Below are positions 17,068 through 26,400 of a stretch of DNA of 41,667 nt, one piece after another (the first letter of the stretch is position 1; each line of letters begins with the position of its first letter). The translations under genes were made by a program, and so were the position numbers. The notes under the pieces were generated by a model. The model did not search any database, was not told the origin of the DNA, and worked only from the letters and a program-made list of their open reading frames with translations. Location of the stretch: contig NZ_AQXX01000082.1 in assembly GCF_000376785.1 (NCBI RefSeq), forward strand, positions 1 to 41,667, written 5' to 3'. This stretch comes from Hahella ganghwensis DSM 17046. Lineage in GTDB: Bacteria; Pseudomonadota; Gammaproteobacteria; Pseudomonadales; Oleiphilaceae.

Positions 17068-17883
17068 GTGAAGTCTGCGGTACCAATCATCCTGCTTCCA
17101 TTTGTGCTTACCATGGTGTTCTTGGCGGGATGTTCCGATCAGGAGGCGGACATATCTATCAGCCTGACGCCGGATCAGCTCGACTGGGTAGGACAGAAAA
17201 TTTTCCAGAATGAATGTGCCGGTCAGGAAGCTTGCCTGGTCCACTGGAATGAAGGCGAGTCGTTTCCTTCCCTGGGCATTGGACACTTTATCTGGTACCC
17301 CGCACAAGTAGACGACCCTTTCGTAGAAAGTTTTCCCTCATTAATTGCTTATATGCAAAAGGCCTCCGTATCTCTGCCGCCCTGGCTTGAAACGCTGGAG
17401 CCCTTTGATGCTCCCTGGCCAGATCGAGACAGCTTCCTTTCACAACAGAACCATTCCCGGATTCAGTCTCTGCGCGAGTTTCTATCTTCGACCAGAGGTG
17501 TTCAGGCAGAGTTTATGTTTGCCCGTGCAAAAGCGTCGTTGAAACGAGTCATTGAAGCCGCCCCTGAGACGGAGCGTGAAACAATCCGCCAGCACCTGGA
17601 TGCGTTAACGTCGGCACCGGCGGGCGTATATGCCCTCATCGATTACGTGAACTTCAAGGGCGAGGGGCTCTCTCCTGAAGAATCCTATCAGGGGAACGGC
17701 TGGGGATTATTGCAGGTGCTTCAGCAGATGTCCGAAGACGATAGCATGAGTCCTGTCACACGTTTTCAACAGGCGGCGATCGTCGTCCTGACACGCCGGG
17801 CGAATAATGCCCAGGACCCGATAGAACGGGAAAAGTGGCTGCCGGGCTGGATCAACCGCTTGAAGAGTTACCAGGGCGGTTAA
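17068..17883 (+). CDS. Lipoprotein of unknown function, possible lysozyme-like fold
   Basis: The gene begins at GTG. The 271-residue product has a lipobox FLAGC (Cys at 22). The mature part has a helix ending in KIFQNECAGQE, then the segment NEGESFPSLGIGHFIWYPA, which resembles the region after the catalytic Glu of phage-lysozyme/chitosanase-like folds, and later a Gly-rich GEGLSPEESYQGNGWGLLQVL segment. This suggests a cell-wall-related enzyme but no family can be named with confidence. Two Cys (in NECAGQEAC) could form a disulfide. It is convergent with arsC, leaving a 24-base gap, and follows the DUF547 gene on the same strand. Confidence 0.7.
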   Translation: MKSAVPIILLPFVLTMVFLAGCSDQEADISISLTPDQLDWVGQKIFQNECAGQEACLVHWNEGESFPSLGIGHFIWYPAQVDDPFVESFPSLIAYMQKASVSLPPWLETLEPFDAPWPDRDSFLSQQNHSRIQSLREFLSSTRGVQAEFMFARAKASLKRVIEAAPETERETIRQHLDALTSAPAGVYALIDYVNFKGEGLSPEESYQGNGWGLLQVLQQMSEDDSMSPVTRFQQAAIVVLTRRANNAQDPIEREKWLPGWINRLKSYQGG

Positions 17884-17907
17884 AGTCATTATGTCTCCTG
17901 GGCCCTA

Positions 17908-18360
17908 TTATTTCGCGTAAGAGGGAGCAGGAAACTGCTCTGTCAGCCAGAGTCGGATCTGGTCGCGCACCTGGCGGTAACAATCAAGCCTTTGCTCTTC
18001 ACTCATGTCCTCTCTGGCCAACCTGGGAGGATCGGGAAATGGTTGGTGAATGCAGGAAACCGTGGCCGGGAAGGCAGGACAATGATCCGAGGCGTGGTCA
18101 CAGACCGTGACCACATAATCGAAAGCAACGTCGGACAGCTGTTCCAGGGTTTTCGAATAATGTCCCTGCATGGAAATGCCCACTTCCTCCATCACGGCCT
18201 CGACATTCGGATTCATCCCATGTGCGACAATGCCGGCAGAATAAAAATCGAAGTGGTCGCCATGAAGTGCCTTTGCCAACGCTTCTGCCATCTGGCTGCG
18301 GCAGGAATTACCCGTACAGAGAAACAGCAGCTTTCTCCGCTCAGTGGCTGATAGATCCAT
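17908..18360 (-). CDS. arsC: Arsenate reductase, thioredoxin-coupled LMW-phosphatase type
   Basis: The 150-residue protein has the low-molecular-weight phosphatase P-loop CTGNSCRS (nucleophile Cys15, Arg21). Two further cysteines, Cys87 and Cys94 in VCDHASDHC, keep exactly the spacing of Cys10/82/89 in the well-studied S. aureus pI258 enzyme, so the same intramolecular disulfide relay to thioredoxin is expected. It reduces arsenate to arsenite. A CAGGAG ribosome site precedes the ATG. It lies 49 bases downstream of arsM, on the same strand, so the two likely form an operon that reduces and then methylates arsenic. No arsenite efflux gene (arsB or acr3) is visible. Confidence 0.95.
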   Translation of the reverse strand: MDLSATERRKLLFLCTGNSCRSQMAEALAKALHGDHFDFYSAGIVAHGMNPNVEAVMEEVGISMQGHYSKTLEQLSDVAFDYVVTVCDHASDHCPAFPATVSCIHQPFPDPPRLAREDMSEEQRLDCYRQVRDQIRLWLTEQFPAPSYAK

Positions 18361-18408
18361 AGGTGGCTCCTGTGCTGCGATAAACCGGTAAAGAGTGGTA
18401 AAAGAATA

Positions 18409-19476
18409 TCAACAACATCCGCCACCGGACGTGCCTGCGCTACTGGTCATGCTGCCATTGGAACCCGTGTCATAAGGCAAACTGGTGCCGCAGCCTTCGA
18501 AGATACCGTAGTGGGTACTCCAGTCACCATAGAACTCGAAATGGGATTGGAAACGGGTGTCATGCAGCATGCGGTAAGTATTGCCACAGACTGGGAATAC
18601 ACGACCTGTTTCAATCACATGATGTTTGTCCAACACAAAGCGGTCCGGATTATGGCTGATGGTGCCTTTGTAGCGCACGGCCTGACCATAGTCTTCGCAG
18701 GCAGGTTCCAGGCCATCGAGTTTGAACAGTCGATAAGTGGCAGAGAAAAAACGCAGATTGCCGACTTTGCTTTCCAGTTTCGGGTTATCGATGGTCAAAG
18801 GTCGATCTTCCACCAGGCGCGGGTCACCAAAGCCGGCCTGCTTTGCAAGATTCTCAAAGTCATTCCAATACAGGGCGCCTGACAGGCACTCGCCATAAAG
18901 AACCGGATCTTTGGTCAGGGCTTCAGGGACACGCCGGTCGCAATAGACATCAGAAAAATACAGCTCGCCGCCTGGTTTTAAGAGCTCATAGGCATGACGA
19001 AGTACCGCGGCCTTATCAGTGCAAAGGTTCAACACGCAATTGGAAACAATAATATCGAACTGCTCTTTCTCCAGCTCCAATTCATGTAACTGTTCAAGAT
19101 ACCCATGCAGGAATCTGACATTCGGCCTTTGATAACCAAAAATATCCCGGTGGTAATCCACATGCCGACGGGCCACCTCCAGTTGCTCCTCGGTCATGTC
19201 CACGCCGGTCACACTTCCTTGCTCTCCCACCAGAGCGCTCAAGACATAGCAGTCACGCCCGGAACCGCTGCCCAGATCCAGAATATGAGTGCCTTCCAGA
19301 TGGTCTGGTGCAATCAGGCCGCACCCGTAATAGCGGGTCATGACTTCATCGTGGATTTTGCCCAGAACAGGCTTCAGGTGTTCAGGCATGTCTCCTGCTG
19401 TGCAACAGGCATTGGTTTGTAGGTCGTCAGAAGAGGAGAGCGTTTTACCGTAATAGTCTTGTACTTCGTCGCGCAT
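18409..19476 (-). CDS. arsM: Arsenite S-adenosylmethionine methyltransferase
   Basis: The ATG at 19476 gives 355 residues and the usual N-terminus; a longer frame opens with TTG at 19536 and is less likely. The SAM-binding motif LDLGSGSGRDCY is at 66-77. The arsenic-binding cysteines are present: Cys24/25 in TNACC, Cys52 in YGCG, Cys147 in SNCVLNL and Cys197 in GECLSG, with the 28-residue and 50-residue spacings of characterised ArsM enzymes. The C-terminus ends in Gly-Gly-Gly-Cys-Cys after a Ser/Gly-rich linker, as seen in many family members. The enzyme methylates As(III) to volatile or toxic organic arsenicals. It is probably co-transcribed with arsC. Confidence 0.95.
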   Translation of the reverse strand: MRDEVQDYYGKTLSSSDDLQTNACCTAGDMPEHLKPVLGKIHDEVMTRYYGCGLIAPDHLEGTHILDLGSGSGRDCYVLSALVGEQGSVTGVDMTEEQLEVARRHVDYHRDIFGYQRPNVRFLHGYLEQLHELELEKEQFDIIVSNCVLNLCTDKAAVLRHAYELLKPGGELYFSDVYCDRRVPEALTKDPVLYGECLSGALYWNDFENLAKQAGFGDPRLVEDRPLTIDNPKLESKVGNLRFFSATYRLFKLDGLEPACEDYGQAVRYKGTISHNPDRFVLDKHHVIETGRVFPVCGNTYRMLHDTRFQSHFEFYGDWSTHYGIFEGCGTSLPYDTGSNGSMTSSAGTSGGGCC

Positions 19477-19571
19477 GTGGAATCCAAGTTGGGTTGTGCT
19501 GAAGTCAGAAAGCGGACCTATGCATGACAGGCCCAATCAATCGTTATTGGAACCCTGATTCAGCGAAAGGT

Positions 19572-20186
19572 TCAATGAAATTTCGTTTGTTTCAGAATTT
19601 GTGCTGCTGAGTTGAAATTAAGTTGATGTACGGCCTCATCCAGTTCTTCCAGAGCGTCTGGTGTCATATGCATATCCAGAGATGGCTTTAGCTCTGGATA
19701 AAGCGAGAGCGCTTCCATATTCTGAGCTTCCAGATGCTCAATAAGCCGCTGGATCTTCGTTTGGTCAAAGTCTGTATCGGTTTCTGGTTGGGGGGGCTCT
19801 GACTCGATACTGTTTAACCACACAGACGCCAATTGGAGCATTTTATCAAGATCCTTTTTGACTTCACTGATATTGGCCAAAGTGGTTTCTTCGGGAACTT
19901 CCGGCATCGATTTCTCGGCCCGGAAAGATGAATCGACCAGCTTTTTGGCGCCGACCGTACCGCAGGAGCCTCGTAAAGTATGAAGTATCCTGGCGGCTTC
20001 TTTCTGGTCGCCTTGCTTGAAAAGTTGCTCGGATCGCTCCACTTCCGCAGGCCACTTTTTTATAAAGTCTGATATCAACTGAATGATTTGCTGTCTTTGC
20101 TTGGAGCCTAAACTGACCAATCGATCAAGCTGAGCCGGATTGAAGATATCTCCTTCCTCTGGATCGATAGGTGGTTGTGGGGTCAT
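19572..20186 (-). CDS. Orphan histidine phosphotransfer (Hpt) protein
   Basis: Chosen start is the ATG at 20186, preceded by a strong AGGAG site; a longer frame begins at 20222. The 204-residue protein carries an Hpt four-helix domain at about 15-115 with the phosphorylatable His69 in RILHTLRGSCGTVGA. A C-terminal segment of about 75 residues (helical, Leu and Asn rich) resembles tails found after Hpt modules in hybrid kinases but has no phosphorylation motif. Hpt proteins relay phosphate between a hybrid kinase and a response regulator. No kinase or receiver gene is adjacent. It lies between arsM and the sulfur-transport genes on the same strand, so it might share their transcript. Confidence 0.85.
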   Translation of the reverse strand: MTPQPPIDPEEGDIFNPAQLDRLVSLGSKQRQQIIQLISDFIKKWPAEVERSEQLFKQGDQKEAARILHTLRGSCGTVGAKKLVDSSFRAEKSMPEVPEETTLANISEVKKDLDKMLQLASVWLNSIESEPPQPETDTDFDQTKIQRLIEHLEAQNMEALSLYPELKPSLDMHMTPDALEELDEAVHQLNFNSAAQILKQTKFH

Positions 20187-20228
20187 ATAGTCTCCTGGAA
20201 CCAGTGAGCAATTAAAACACAACAGATT

Positions 20229-20645
20229 CTATATAGTACGCTCACTGCAGAGTTTTTCCAGCCACATGCCGGTGACCATCGCCAATACGAATACCAGGGA
20301 TTCCGGCCTCAAATAGGCCAGACTGGAAATGGCCGGCCCCGGGCAATAGCCGTAAAGCCCCCAGCCAATACCAAACAAGGCGGCGCCGATGAGGAGTGGG
20401 CGGTCGATATTTTTGTTAACCGGCAACGAGAAGGAGCTGGCAAATGCCGGGCGGGCCTGTTTCTGGACGATATGAAAACCGACAAAAGTGGTAACCACGG
20501 CTCCACCCATCACAAATACCAGTGTCGGATCCCAGGTGCCGAAGAGATCCAGAAAGCCCAGCACTTTATGTGTATCCGTCATACCTGAAATGGCCAGGCC
20601 TATTCCGAAAAGGGTTCCGCAGATCAGGGCAATCAGTTGTGTCAT
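20229..20645 (-). CDS. YeeE/YedE-family membrane protein (DUF6691, PmpB-like)
   Basis: The 138-residue integral membrane protein has about four helices, with the family marks GLAISGMTD near 16-24 and GWGLYGYCPGPA near 94-105; the Cys in the latter is conserved and in TsuA-like transporters handles thiosulfate sulfur. It is the second half of a split YeeE/YedE transporter; the first half is encoded just upstream (20697-21119). Such pairs are known as PmpAB and import a sulfur compound, probably thiosulfate or sulfide species. The gap to the next gene is 51 bases, so they share an operon read leftward from the ArsR-type regulator. Confidence 0.88.
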   Translation of the reverse strand: MTQLIALICGTLFGIGLAISGMTDTHKVLGFLDLFGTWDPTLVFVMGGAVVTTFVGFHIVQKQARPAFASSFSLPVNKNIDRPLLIGAALFGIGWGLYGYCPGPAISSLAYLRPESLVFVLAMVTGMWLEKLCSERTI

Positions 20646-20696
20646 GTCATGCTGTCCTATTTGTTAATCTGACAAAGTATGAGCCTCAGATGGCTC

Positions 20697-21119
20697 TCAG
20701 TTGGTCAAAAGGTGTCGGACGATGAAGACTGTCAGGATGCCGGTCGCCATAAAGGTAAGGGTGGCACTAAGAGAGCGGGGAGAGCGGCGTCCCAACCCAC
20801 AGACACCATGGCCGCTAGTGCAGCCACTGCCCAGTCGTGTTCCGAATCCTACCAGTAGCCCAGCGACGATAATGAGCAACCAGTTTTGGCCTCCCGATTC
20901 GGGGATGGGGAGTTTCAGGAAAAAGTGAGCCAGAACAGGACCAAGAATCAGCCCGCCAATAAAAGCCAGTCGCCAATGACGATCTGTTTCGACTATCGAC
21001 GTCCAAAGAATGCCGCTGATACCTGCAATACGGCCCAGTAGCCACAGCATCAGAACAGCGGCTAAACCAATCAACACTCCGCCCGTGAGCGGCCAGACAA
21101 AATCAAACGACAGAGACAT
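20697..21119 (-). CDS. YeeE/YedE-family membrane protein (PmpA-like)
   Basis: The 140-residue polytopic protein contains the YeeE/YedE signature [26 protein letters not shown] at about 92-117, with two cysteines ([10 protein letters not shown]) that in the characterised thiosulfate transporter TsuA pass sulfur through the membrane. It is the first half of the split transporter. A GAGG ribosome site precedes the ATG. It lies 31 bases after the ArsR/BigR-type regulator, in the same operon. Known relatives in Xylella and Acinetobacter are controlled by BigR and help with hydrogen-sulfide or thiosulfate handling. Confidence 0.9.
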   Translation of the reverse strand: MSLSFDFVWPLTGGVLIGLAAVLMLWLLGRIAGISGILWTSIVETDRHWRLAFIGGLILGPVLAHFFLKLPIPESGGQNWLLIIVAGLLVGFGTRLGSGCTSGHGVCGLGRRSPRSLSATLTFMATGILTVFIVRHLLTN

Positions 21120-21150
21120 AGTAGATCCTCGTAGTAAAGGACGATATTCG

Positions 21151-21477
21151 TCAGCTCTCGGGACAGAACAACTCTTTCAGCACAGCAATTACTTGTTGGG
21201 CAGCGATTCCCTCCAACCGATACCAGACAGTTTGTGCTTCGCGCCGGGTGCTGACCAACCCGGCTTTTCGCAGCGCTGCCAGATGTTGCGACAGAGCTGA
21301 CTGACTCAAAGGAACCACGCGGTTCAGCTCACCTACTGTCAGCTCCTTCTCCAAAAGACTGCACAGCACCATCAATCGGTTCTCGTTGGCCATCGCTTTC
21401 AACAGTCCGGCAGCTTCTTTTGCGTTTTCAGCGAGTTGTGACATGCCGGTGTCGGAGTTGTTCTCTTGCAGGTTCAT
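21151..21477 (-). CDS. ArsR/SmtB-family regulator, BigR/YgaV-like sulfur sensor
   Basis: The 108-residue protein has a winged helix-turn-helix with GELNRVVPLSQSALSQHLAAL, which matches BigR/YgaV/SqrR rather than metal-sensing ArsR, whose Cys pair in the DNA-binding helix is absent. The two cysteines of persulfide sensors are present: Cys39 in the alpha-3 helix region and Cys105 near the C-terminus. In that group, a persulfide bridge between them releases the repressor from DNA. It heads an operon with the two YeeE/YedE genes, the classical target. Two AT-rich inverted repeats lie just upstream (21522-21561) as candidate operators. Its closeness to arsM is suggestive only; arsenic sensing is not supported by its residues. 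Confidence 0.88.
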   Translation of the reverse strand: MNLQENNSDTGMSQLAENAKEAAGLLKAMANENRLMVLCSLLEKELTVGELNRVVPLSQSALSQHLAALRKAGLVSTRREAQTVWYRLEGIAAQQVIAVLKELFCPES

Positions 21478-21521
21478 AAGTCGAATTTAACCTACGGTTG
21501 AATGATTTTTAACCTGTTTGA

Positions 21522-21561
21522 ATTTTATATTAGTAAAATCTAAATTAGCAATAACTAATTT
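21522..21561. promoter_or_regulatory. Two AT-rich inverted repeats, candidate BigR operators
   Basis: The first repeat has 6-base arms ATTTTA and TAAAAT around TATTAG (21522-21539); the second has 7-base arms AAATTAG and CTAATTT around CAATAA (21542-21561). They lie 45-84 bases upstream of the regulator start, where its promoter should be. BigR-type repressors are known to bind AT-rich palindromes overlapping their own promoter, so these are good candidates for autoregulation. Confidence 0.65.
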
Positions 21562-21778
21562 GTCTTGTGTAAAAATCAAACAAAACCATTCACTTAGATC
21601 TAATACTAAAGTCGTAAAGTTGATGTGACGCAAATATTCATCAGTTTTATATCGAGTATCGATTATATATATTTCATTTATTCTGCTCGGTTCCTTAGAC
21701 TTCATTTCGAACATTGAAACAGGCCAGTCGTATACCAGAATGGTCTCACTAAATAACGGATATCTTGAGGATCAGCAC
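21562..21778. promoter_or_regulatory. aceA upstream region, AT-rich
   Basis: This stretch is clearly richer in A and T than the flanking genes and should contain the aceA promoter; I cannot identify a convincing -35/-10 pair. Short frames here, including one of 75 residues on the minus strand, have no family resemblance. A GAGG ribosome site at 21766-21769 sets the aceA start at 21779. Confidence 0.5.
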
Positions 21779-23377
21779 ATGTCTCAATTTCAAAATGACA
21801 TTCAAGCTGTAGCAGCTATCAAAGAAACTGCAGGCAAGACTTGGGACGCAATCAACCCTGAGTATGCCGCTCGCATGCGCGCCCAGAACAAATTCAAAAC
21901 TGGTCTGGATATCGCCAAGTACACCGCGAAAATCATGCGTGAAGACATGGCTGCGTATGATGCTGATACTGCTCAGTACACTCAGTCACTGGGTTGCTGG
22001 CACGGCTTTATCGGTCAGCAAAAACTGATCGCTATCAAGAAGCACTTCGGTAATACCAAGCGTCGTTACCTGTACCTCTCTGGCTGGATGGTTGCGGCTC
22101 TGCGTTCAGAGTTCGGTCCTCTGCCTGACCAGTCCATGCACGAAAAAACCTCTGTTGCTGATCTGATCGAAGAACTGTACACCTTCCTGCGTCAGGCTGA
22201 TGCGCGTGAACTGGGTGGTCTGTTCCGTGAGCTGGACGCTGCACGTGAAGCTGGCGATAAATCAAAAGAAGCTGAAGTACAAGCCAAAATCGATAACCAC
22301 GAAACCCACGTTGTGCCGATTATTGCTGACATCGACGCAGGTTTCGGTAACGAAGAAGCTACCTACCTGCTGGCCAAGCGTATGATCGAGGCAGGTGCTT
22401 GCTGTATCCAGATCGAAAACCAGGTTTCCGACGAAAAACAATGCGGTCACCAGGACGGTAAAGTTACTGTTCCTCATGCTGACTTCCTGGCCAAGATCCG
22501 CGCCGTTCGCTACGCATTCCTGGAACTGGGTGTCGATGATGGTGTCATCGTTGCCCGTACTGACTCCCTGGGTGCTGGCCTGACCAAGCAGATCGCTGTC
22601 ACCAATGAGCCAGGTGACCTGGGTGACAAGTACAACGCTTTCCTTGACGGTGACTACGTAGAAAGCGCTGACGATATTGCCAACGGTGATGTGGTTGTTA
22701 AAGCCAACGGTAAACTGCTCAAGCCTAAGCGTCTGCCGTCAGGTCTGTTCCAGTTCAAGAAAGGTTCTGGTGAAGATCGTGTTGTTCTGGACTGTATCAC
22801 CTCCCTGCAGAACGGTGCTGACCTGCTTTGGATTGAAACCGAGAAGCCTCACGTTGGTCAGATCGCCGGCATGGTTAACCGTATCCGTGAAGTGGTACCC
22901 AACGCCAAGCTGGTTTACAACAACAGCCCATCCTTCAACTGGACTCTGAACTTCCGTCAGCAAGTGTTCGATGCCTGGACGGAAGAAGGTAAGGATCTGT
23001 CTGCCTACGACCGCGCCAAACTGATGAGCGCTGAATATGACGAAACCGAGCTGTCTGTAGAAGCTGACCGTCGTATCCAGAGCTTCCAGCGTGACGCTGC
23101 TCGTGAAGCGGGTATCTTCCATCACCTGATCACTCTGCCGACTTACCACACTGCGGCCCTGTCTACTGACAACCTGGCCAAAGAGTACTTCGGTGAGCAA
23201 GGCATGCTGGGCTACGTCGCTGGCGTACAGCGCAAAGAAATCCGTCAGGGTATCGCTTGCGTTAAGCACCAGAACATGGCCGGTTCCGACATGGGTGACG
23301 ATCACAAAGAATACTTCTCTGGTGACGCCGCACTGAAAGCGTCTGGTAAAGACAACACCATGAACCAGTTCAGCTAA
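21779..23377 (+). CDS. aceA: Isocitrate lyase
   Basis: The glyoxylate-shunt enzyme splits isocitrate into glyoxylate and succinate, allowing growth on acetate and fatty acids. At 532 residues it is the large type known from Pseudomonas and Acinetobacter, about 100 longer than the E. coli form. The active-site loop reads KQCGHQDGK near 222-230 (KKCGH in the common form; the catalytic Cys is kept), and ADIDAGFGN holds the metal-binding Asp. The start at the GAGG-preceded ATG is preferred over an upstream ATG at 21740. Codon use is strongly biased to CTG, GGT, CGT and AAA, unlike neighbours, as expected for a highly expressed gene. It stands alone, without aceB. Confidence 0.97.
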   Translation: MSQFQNDIQAVAAIKETAGKTWDAINPEYAARMRAQNKFKTGLDIAKYTAKIMREDMAAYDADTAQYTQSLGCWHGFIGQQKLIAIKKHFGNTKRRYLYLSGWMVAALRSEFGPLPDQSMHEKTSVADLIEELYTFLRQADARELGGLFRELDAAREAGDKSKEAEVQAKIDNHETHVVPIIADIDAGFGNEEATYLLAKRMIEAGACCIQIENQVSDEKQCGHQDGKVTVPHADFLAKIRAVRYAFLELGVDDGVIVARTDSLGAGLTKQIAVTNEPGDLGDKYNAFLDGDYVESADDIANGDVVVKANGKLLKPKRLPSGLFQFKKGSGEDRVVLDCITSLQNGADLLWIETEKPHVGQIAGMVNRIREVVPNAKLVYNNSPSFNWTLNFRQQVFDAWTEEGKDLSAYDRAKLMSAEYDETELSVEADRRIQSFQRDAAREAGIFHHLITLPTYHTAALSTDNLAKEYFGEQGMLGYVAGVQRKEIRQGIACVKHQNMAGSDMGDDHKEYFSGDAALKASGKDNTMNQFS

Positions 23378-23395
23378 TCGGATTTCCGATGTAGC

Positions 23396-23423
23396 AAGGG
23401 GCAGAATTTTCTGCCCCTTTTTT
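23396..23423 (+). terminator. Rho-independent terminator of aceA
   Basis: An 11-bp perfect stem (23396-23406 with 23409-23419) encloses a 2-base loop; with a wider loop the AGGGGCAG/CTGCCCCT core remains. Six T follow. It lies 18 bases after the aceA stop and just before the convergent TPR gene. Confidence 0.95.
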
Positions 23424-23433
23424 ATTTCCGGCT

Positions 23434-26400
23434 CTACGCCTGCTTGGGAATCCAACGCTTTCCTGGCCACAAAAAACCAATCAGCAATGGTTTCTTTATA
23501 CCTGCCTGTACCAGGACTTCCCTGGCACTTTCTACATCCCCTGCTTTCCTGTACCACTCATACAAGGCAGCCGCTAAGCGCTCTTTCTCATCATTAAAAG
23601 GCTTTTCTATCTCTAGTTGTTTAAATCTCCGTTGAGCAAGAGGAAGCCACAAATCGGGAACGGTTTCCCCGACTGACTGCGCACATTTAATCGCATTTAT
23701 CAGGAAGTATTGGGTGTTTCCTCCAATCCCCAGGGATAATGCATGGAGAAAGTAAGAGCTCATTCTCCTGGCTTCCATACCCAGAATAAGAAGATTATTC
23801 ATAGCAAGATCATGCAGAGGGTCCAGTTTCAGTACTTGCCAGTAAGTTTCTATCGCTAATGTATGTTCCCGGAGAAGATGATGGACCCTACCTATGCGAG
23901 AGAGACTTTCCACTGAACCGCTTTTCTTGTATGCCTCCTGCAAATAGATCATAGCTTCCGTGGGGTTGGTGTCCTCCAGAACTTTACCCATCAACAAAAT
24001 GGCATTGGTGTCTTCCCGATTCGCCTCGTAGTATTCATGGACGAGTTTCTCGGCAGCGGCGTTCTGGTCCAGAGTCAAATATTCACCAGCCAGAACTTCA
24101 GTGAAATAGTCATCCAAGGGGAAAATCGTAATGGCTATTTCGAGCCATTTGATAAGCAGGTACATATCAGTGTTCTGCCCGAAAAACTGGGTCAGGTAAC
24201 GGGCAAGTGCATAATTTGCTGCCGTGCCTTCTTCACCAATAATCATATCTCTGGCTTTGGAATAAACATTCTCAGTGACTTGTCCGTCTTCCAACTGCTC
24301 TTTGATCCAGCAATTAACCAGGTTTTCCGTTACGACATTCCTTCCCAGACAGGCCGCAACAAAGCTTCCCATGCTATTGGGATCCACTTCGCTGAGAGTG
24401 GCCAGTCTAGCGTCGATAAACCAGTGATCATCTGGCGCGCGCTCCAAAGCCTGGTCACATAGAGTCATGGCCATTTGCCAATCCTTTAGCCTCAACGAGC
24501 AGTGGACGCGAGTGACGAGTATGTGCCTGTCCAATTCAACGTCATTGTCGATTTTATCAAGCTCCGCCAAGGCCGCCGTATACTGCTCTTGTTGTTCCAG
24601 GAGGCGGGCCCGTATGGCGCATAATCCGGTATTGGTTAAATACTTTGCATGAAGTTCCAACTGCCGGAAGGCTTCCTCCATTCCTTCAGCCTGGGCAACA
24701 AAATTAATCCAACGTTCAATACATTCAAAATTGTAGGGAGAAATTTTCTTCAGATAGGCTGACCAATAAACAGCGTCATCATAGCGTTGGTTGTCGGCGT
24801 AAATGTCGACGAGTCTTCTGGCTGCATTTTCAATACGAGGAGAAATAGTAAGACTGGATTCATACTGCTTAACAGCCTCGTTGAGCATGCCTTTACGATC
24901 AAGTACGGTAGCTAATCGATAGTGGGCAGCGGCATATCCCGGAACCTTTTTCACAATATTGGAGTATCGGGTCTGTGCTTCATTTAGAAGTCCAGCCTGT
25001 TCTCTTAAATAGGAAAGGTCAAAATCCACATCGTATCGCCATTCAGACCCACCTAGAATAGAGACTTGCCACTCATAAAGGATATTGCAGGCTGATGAGG
25101 ACAGGCGGATGTATTCGAGTGCTCTGTTAAAGCTGAGAACGGAATACACAGTGACGCCCGGCAAAGACTCAGGAAGCCTGCTCCTGAGTTCATCAGACGA
25201 ACGTCCCTCACGATCCGCCAAGGCATAGGATATTGCCCAAAGCTGGACTTGCTCCCACCAGGAAAGCTCAAGTTCTTCAAAATCTCCCTTCTCCTTGTCT
25301 AACAGAAGTGAGAGAAAACTGATGTCATCTTTCGATGGTGAAACCTGTTCCAACCACCTGTGGATAATTCGTCTGGCATTTGCTGCCGGTTCTAATGGTT
25401 GATCTGTGTCAGAAGTATCAAGCTCCGTTAATTGCTCTTCCTGTGTTCTTGCTGTTTCCTGGTCCTCTTCGAACGGCTGCTTTGGCAGGTCTTCCTCTGT
25501 CAGGTGAAGTCTTGCCTCCTGCATGATCGCGCGGGCAAGATCTACCCGGTTCTGATTCAGATACCAGTTCGCCAGCTTGTTGTAATTCCAGGGGAGCAAT
25601 GGGCGCTTTTCGATACACTTTTTGATGGCGGATTCATAGGCAAACCCATTTCCGCCCTGTATCAGGAGATCTGCATACTCTTCCTCCAGTTGGTAAACTC
25701 CGGGATATTCATCAATGTGCTCCTCCAGGCTGGAAAGCGTGGTGGAAAATCGTTCCTGATACGGATATAGCCGACGCAAGCGCTGCTTTATCGAATAGGA
25801 CTTTGGAGACAGATCCTGGGCAATCTGGACACTCTTTCTGGCTTCTTCCAGAAGACCCAGCTCAAGCTCAGCTTCTGCCTTATTGATCCATAACGCGTCA
25901 CATGAGGGGGATTTTGCCAATAGAAAACTGAGTTTTTTCAATACCAGTTCAAAGTCCCTTTGATTGAGCGCCACAAGCATATCCAGATAGTGAGTGAAGC
26001 TCTGGCTGACGTCATTGTTGTCTGCAATGAACTCCTGAACCCATTGCTCAAAAAACTCACTGTTCTGGGTATTCATAGCTGCTTTCAGACGGGTGACTTC
26101 AGCCACATCTCTATTATTCGCATATTGCTTCATTGCTTCTGAATACTGTGAGGGTGAAAGGCTAACGCCGAAACCATAGATATCACGAATAAAAGCACAG
26201 TCACTGTGGTCAGGAATGCCTTTATAAAGCTTTAGGGCCTCTTCAGTCTGACCCTCTGCAACCGCTCGGCTGAGCGCTATTAGATTGTTTGCTTCATTGT
26301 TGATGACTTCCTTGTCGATTTTTCCAAAACGACCTTTGGGAGCAATGGCGATCAGATAATTACCTGCTGCCTTGTATGCCTGGCTTATATAGTCTTCATT

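Noticed and set aside
21151-21477. Arsenic-sensing ArsR regulator for arsCM
   Set aside because: The Cys pair in the DNA-binding helix typical of ArsR is missing, while the BigR-type Cys39/Cys105 pair is present.
21487-21714. 75-codon frame on the minus strand between the BigR-like gene and aceA
   Set aside because: It lies in AT-rich regulatory sequence, overlaps the candidate operators and has no ribosome site or family resemblance.
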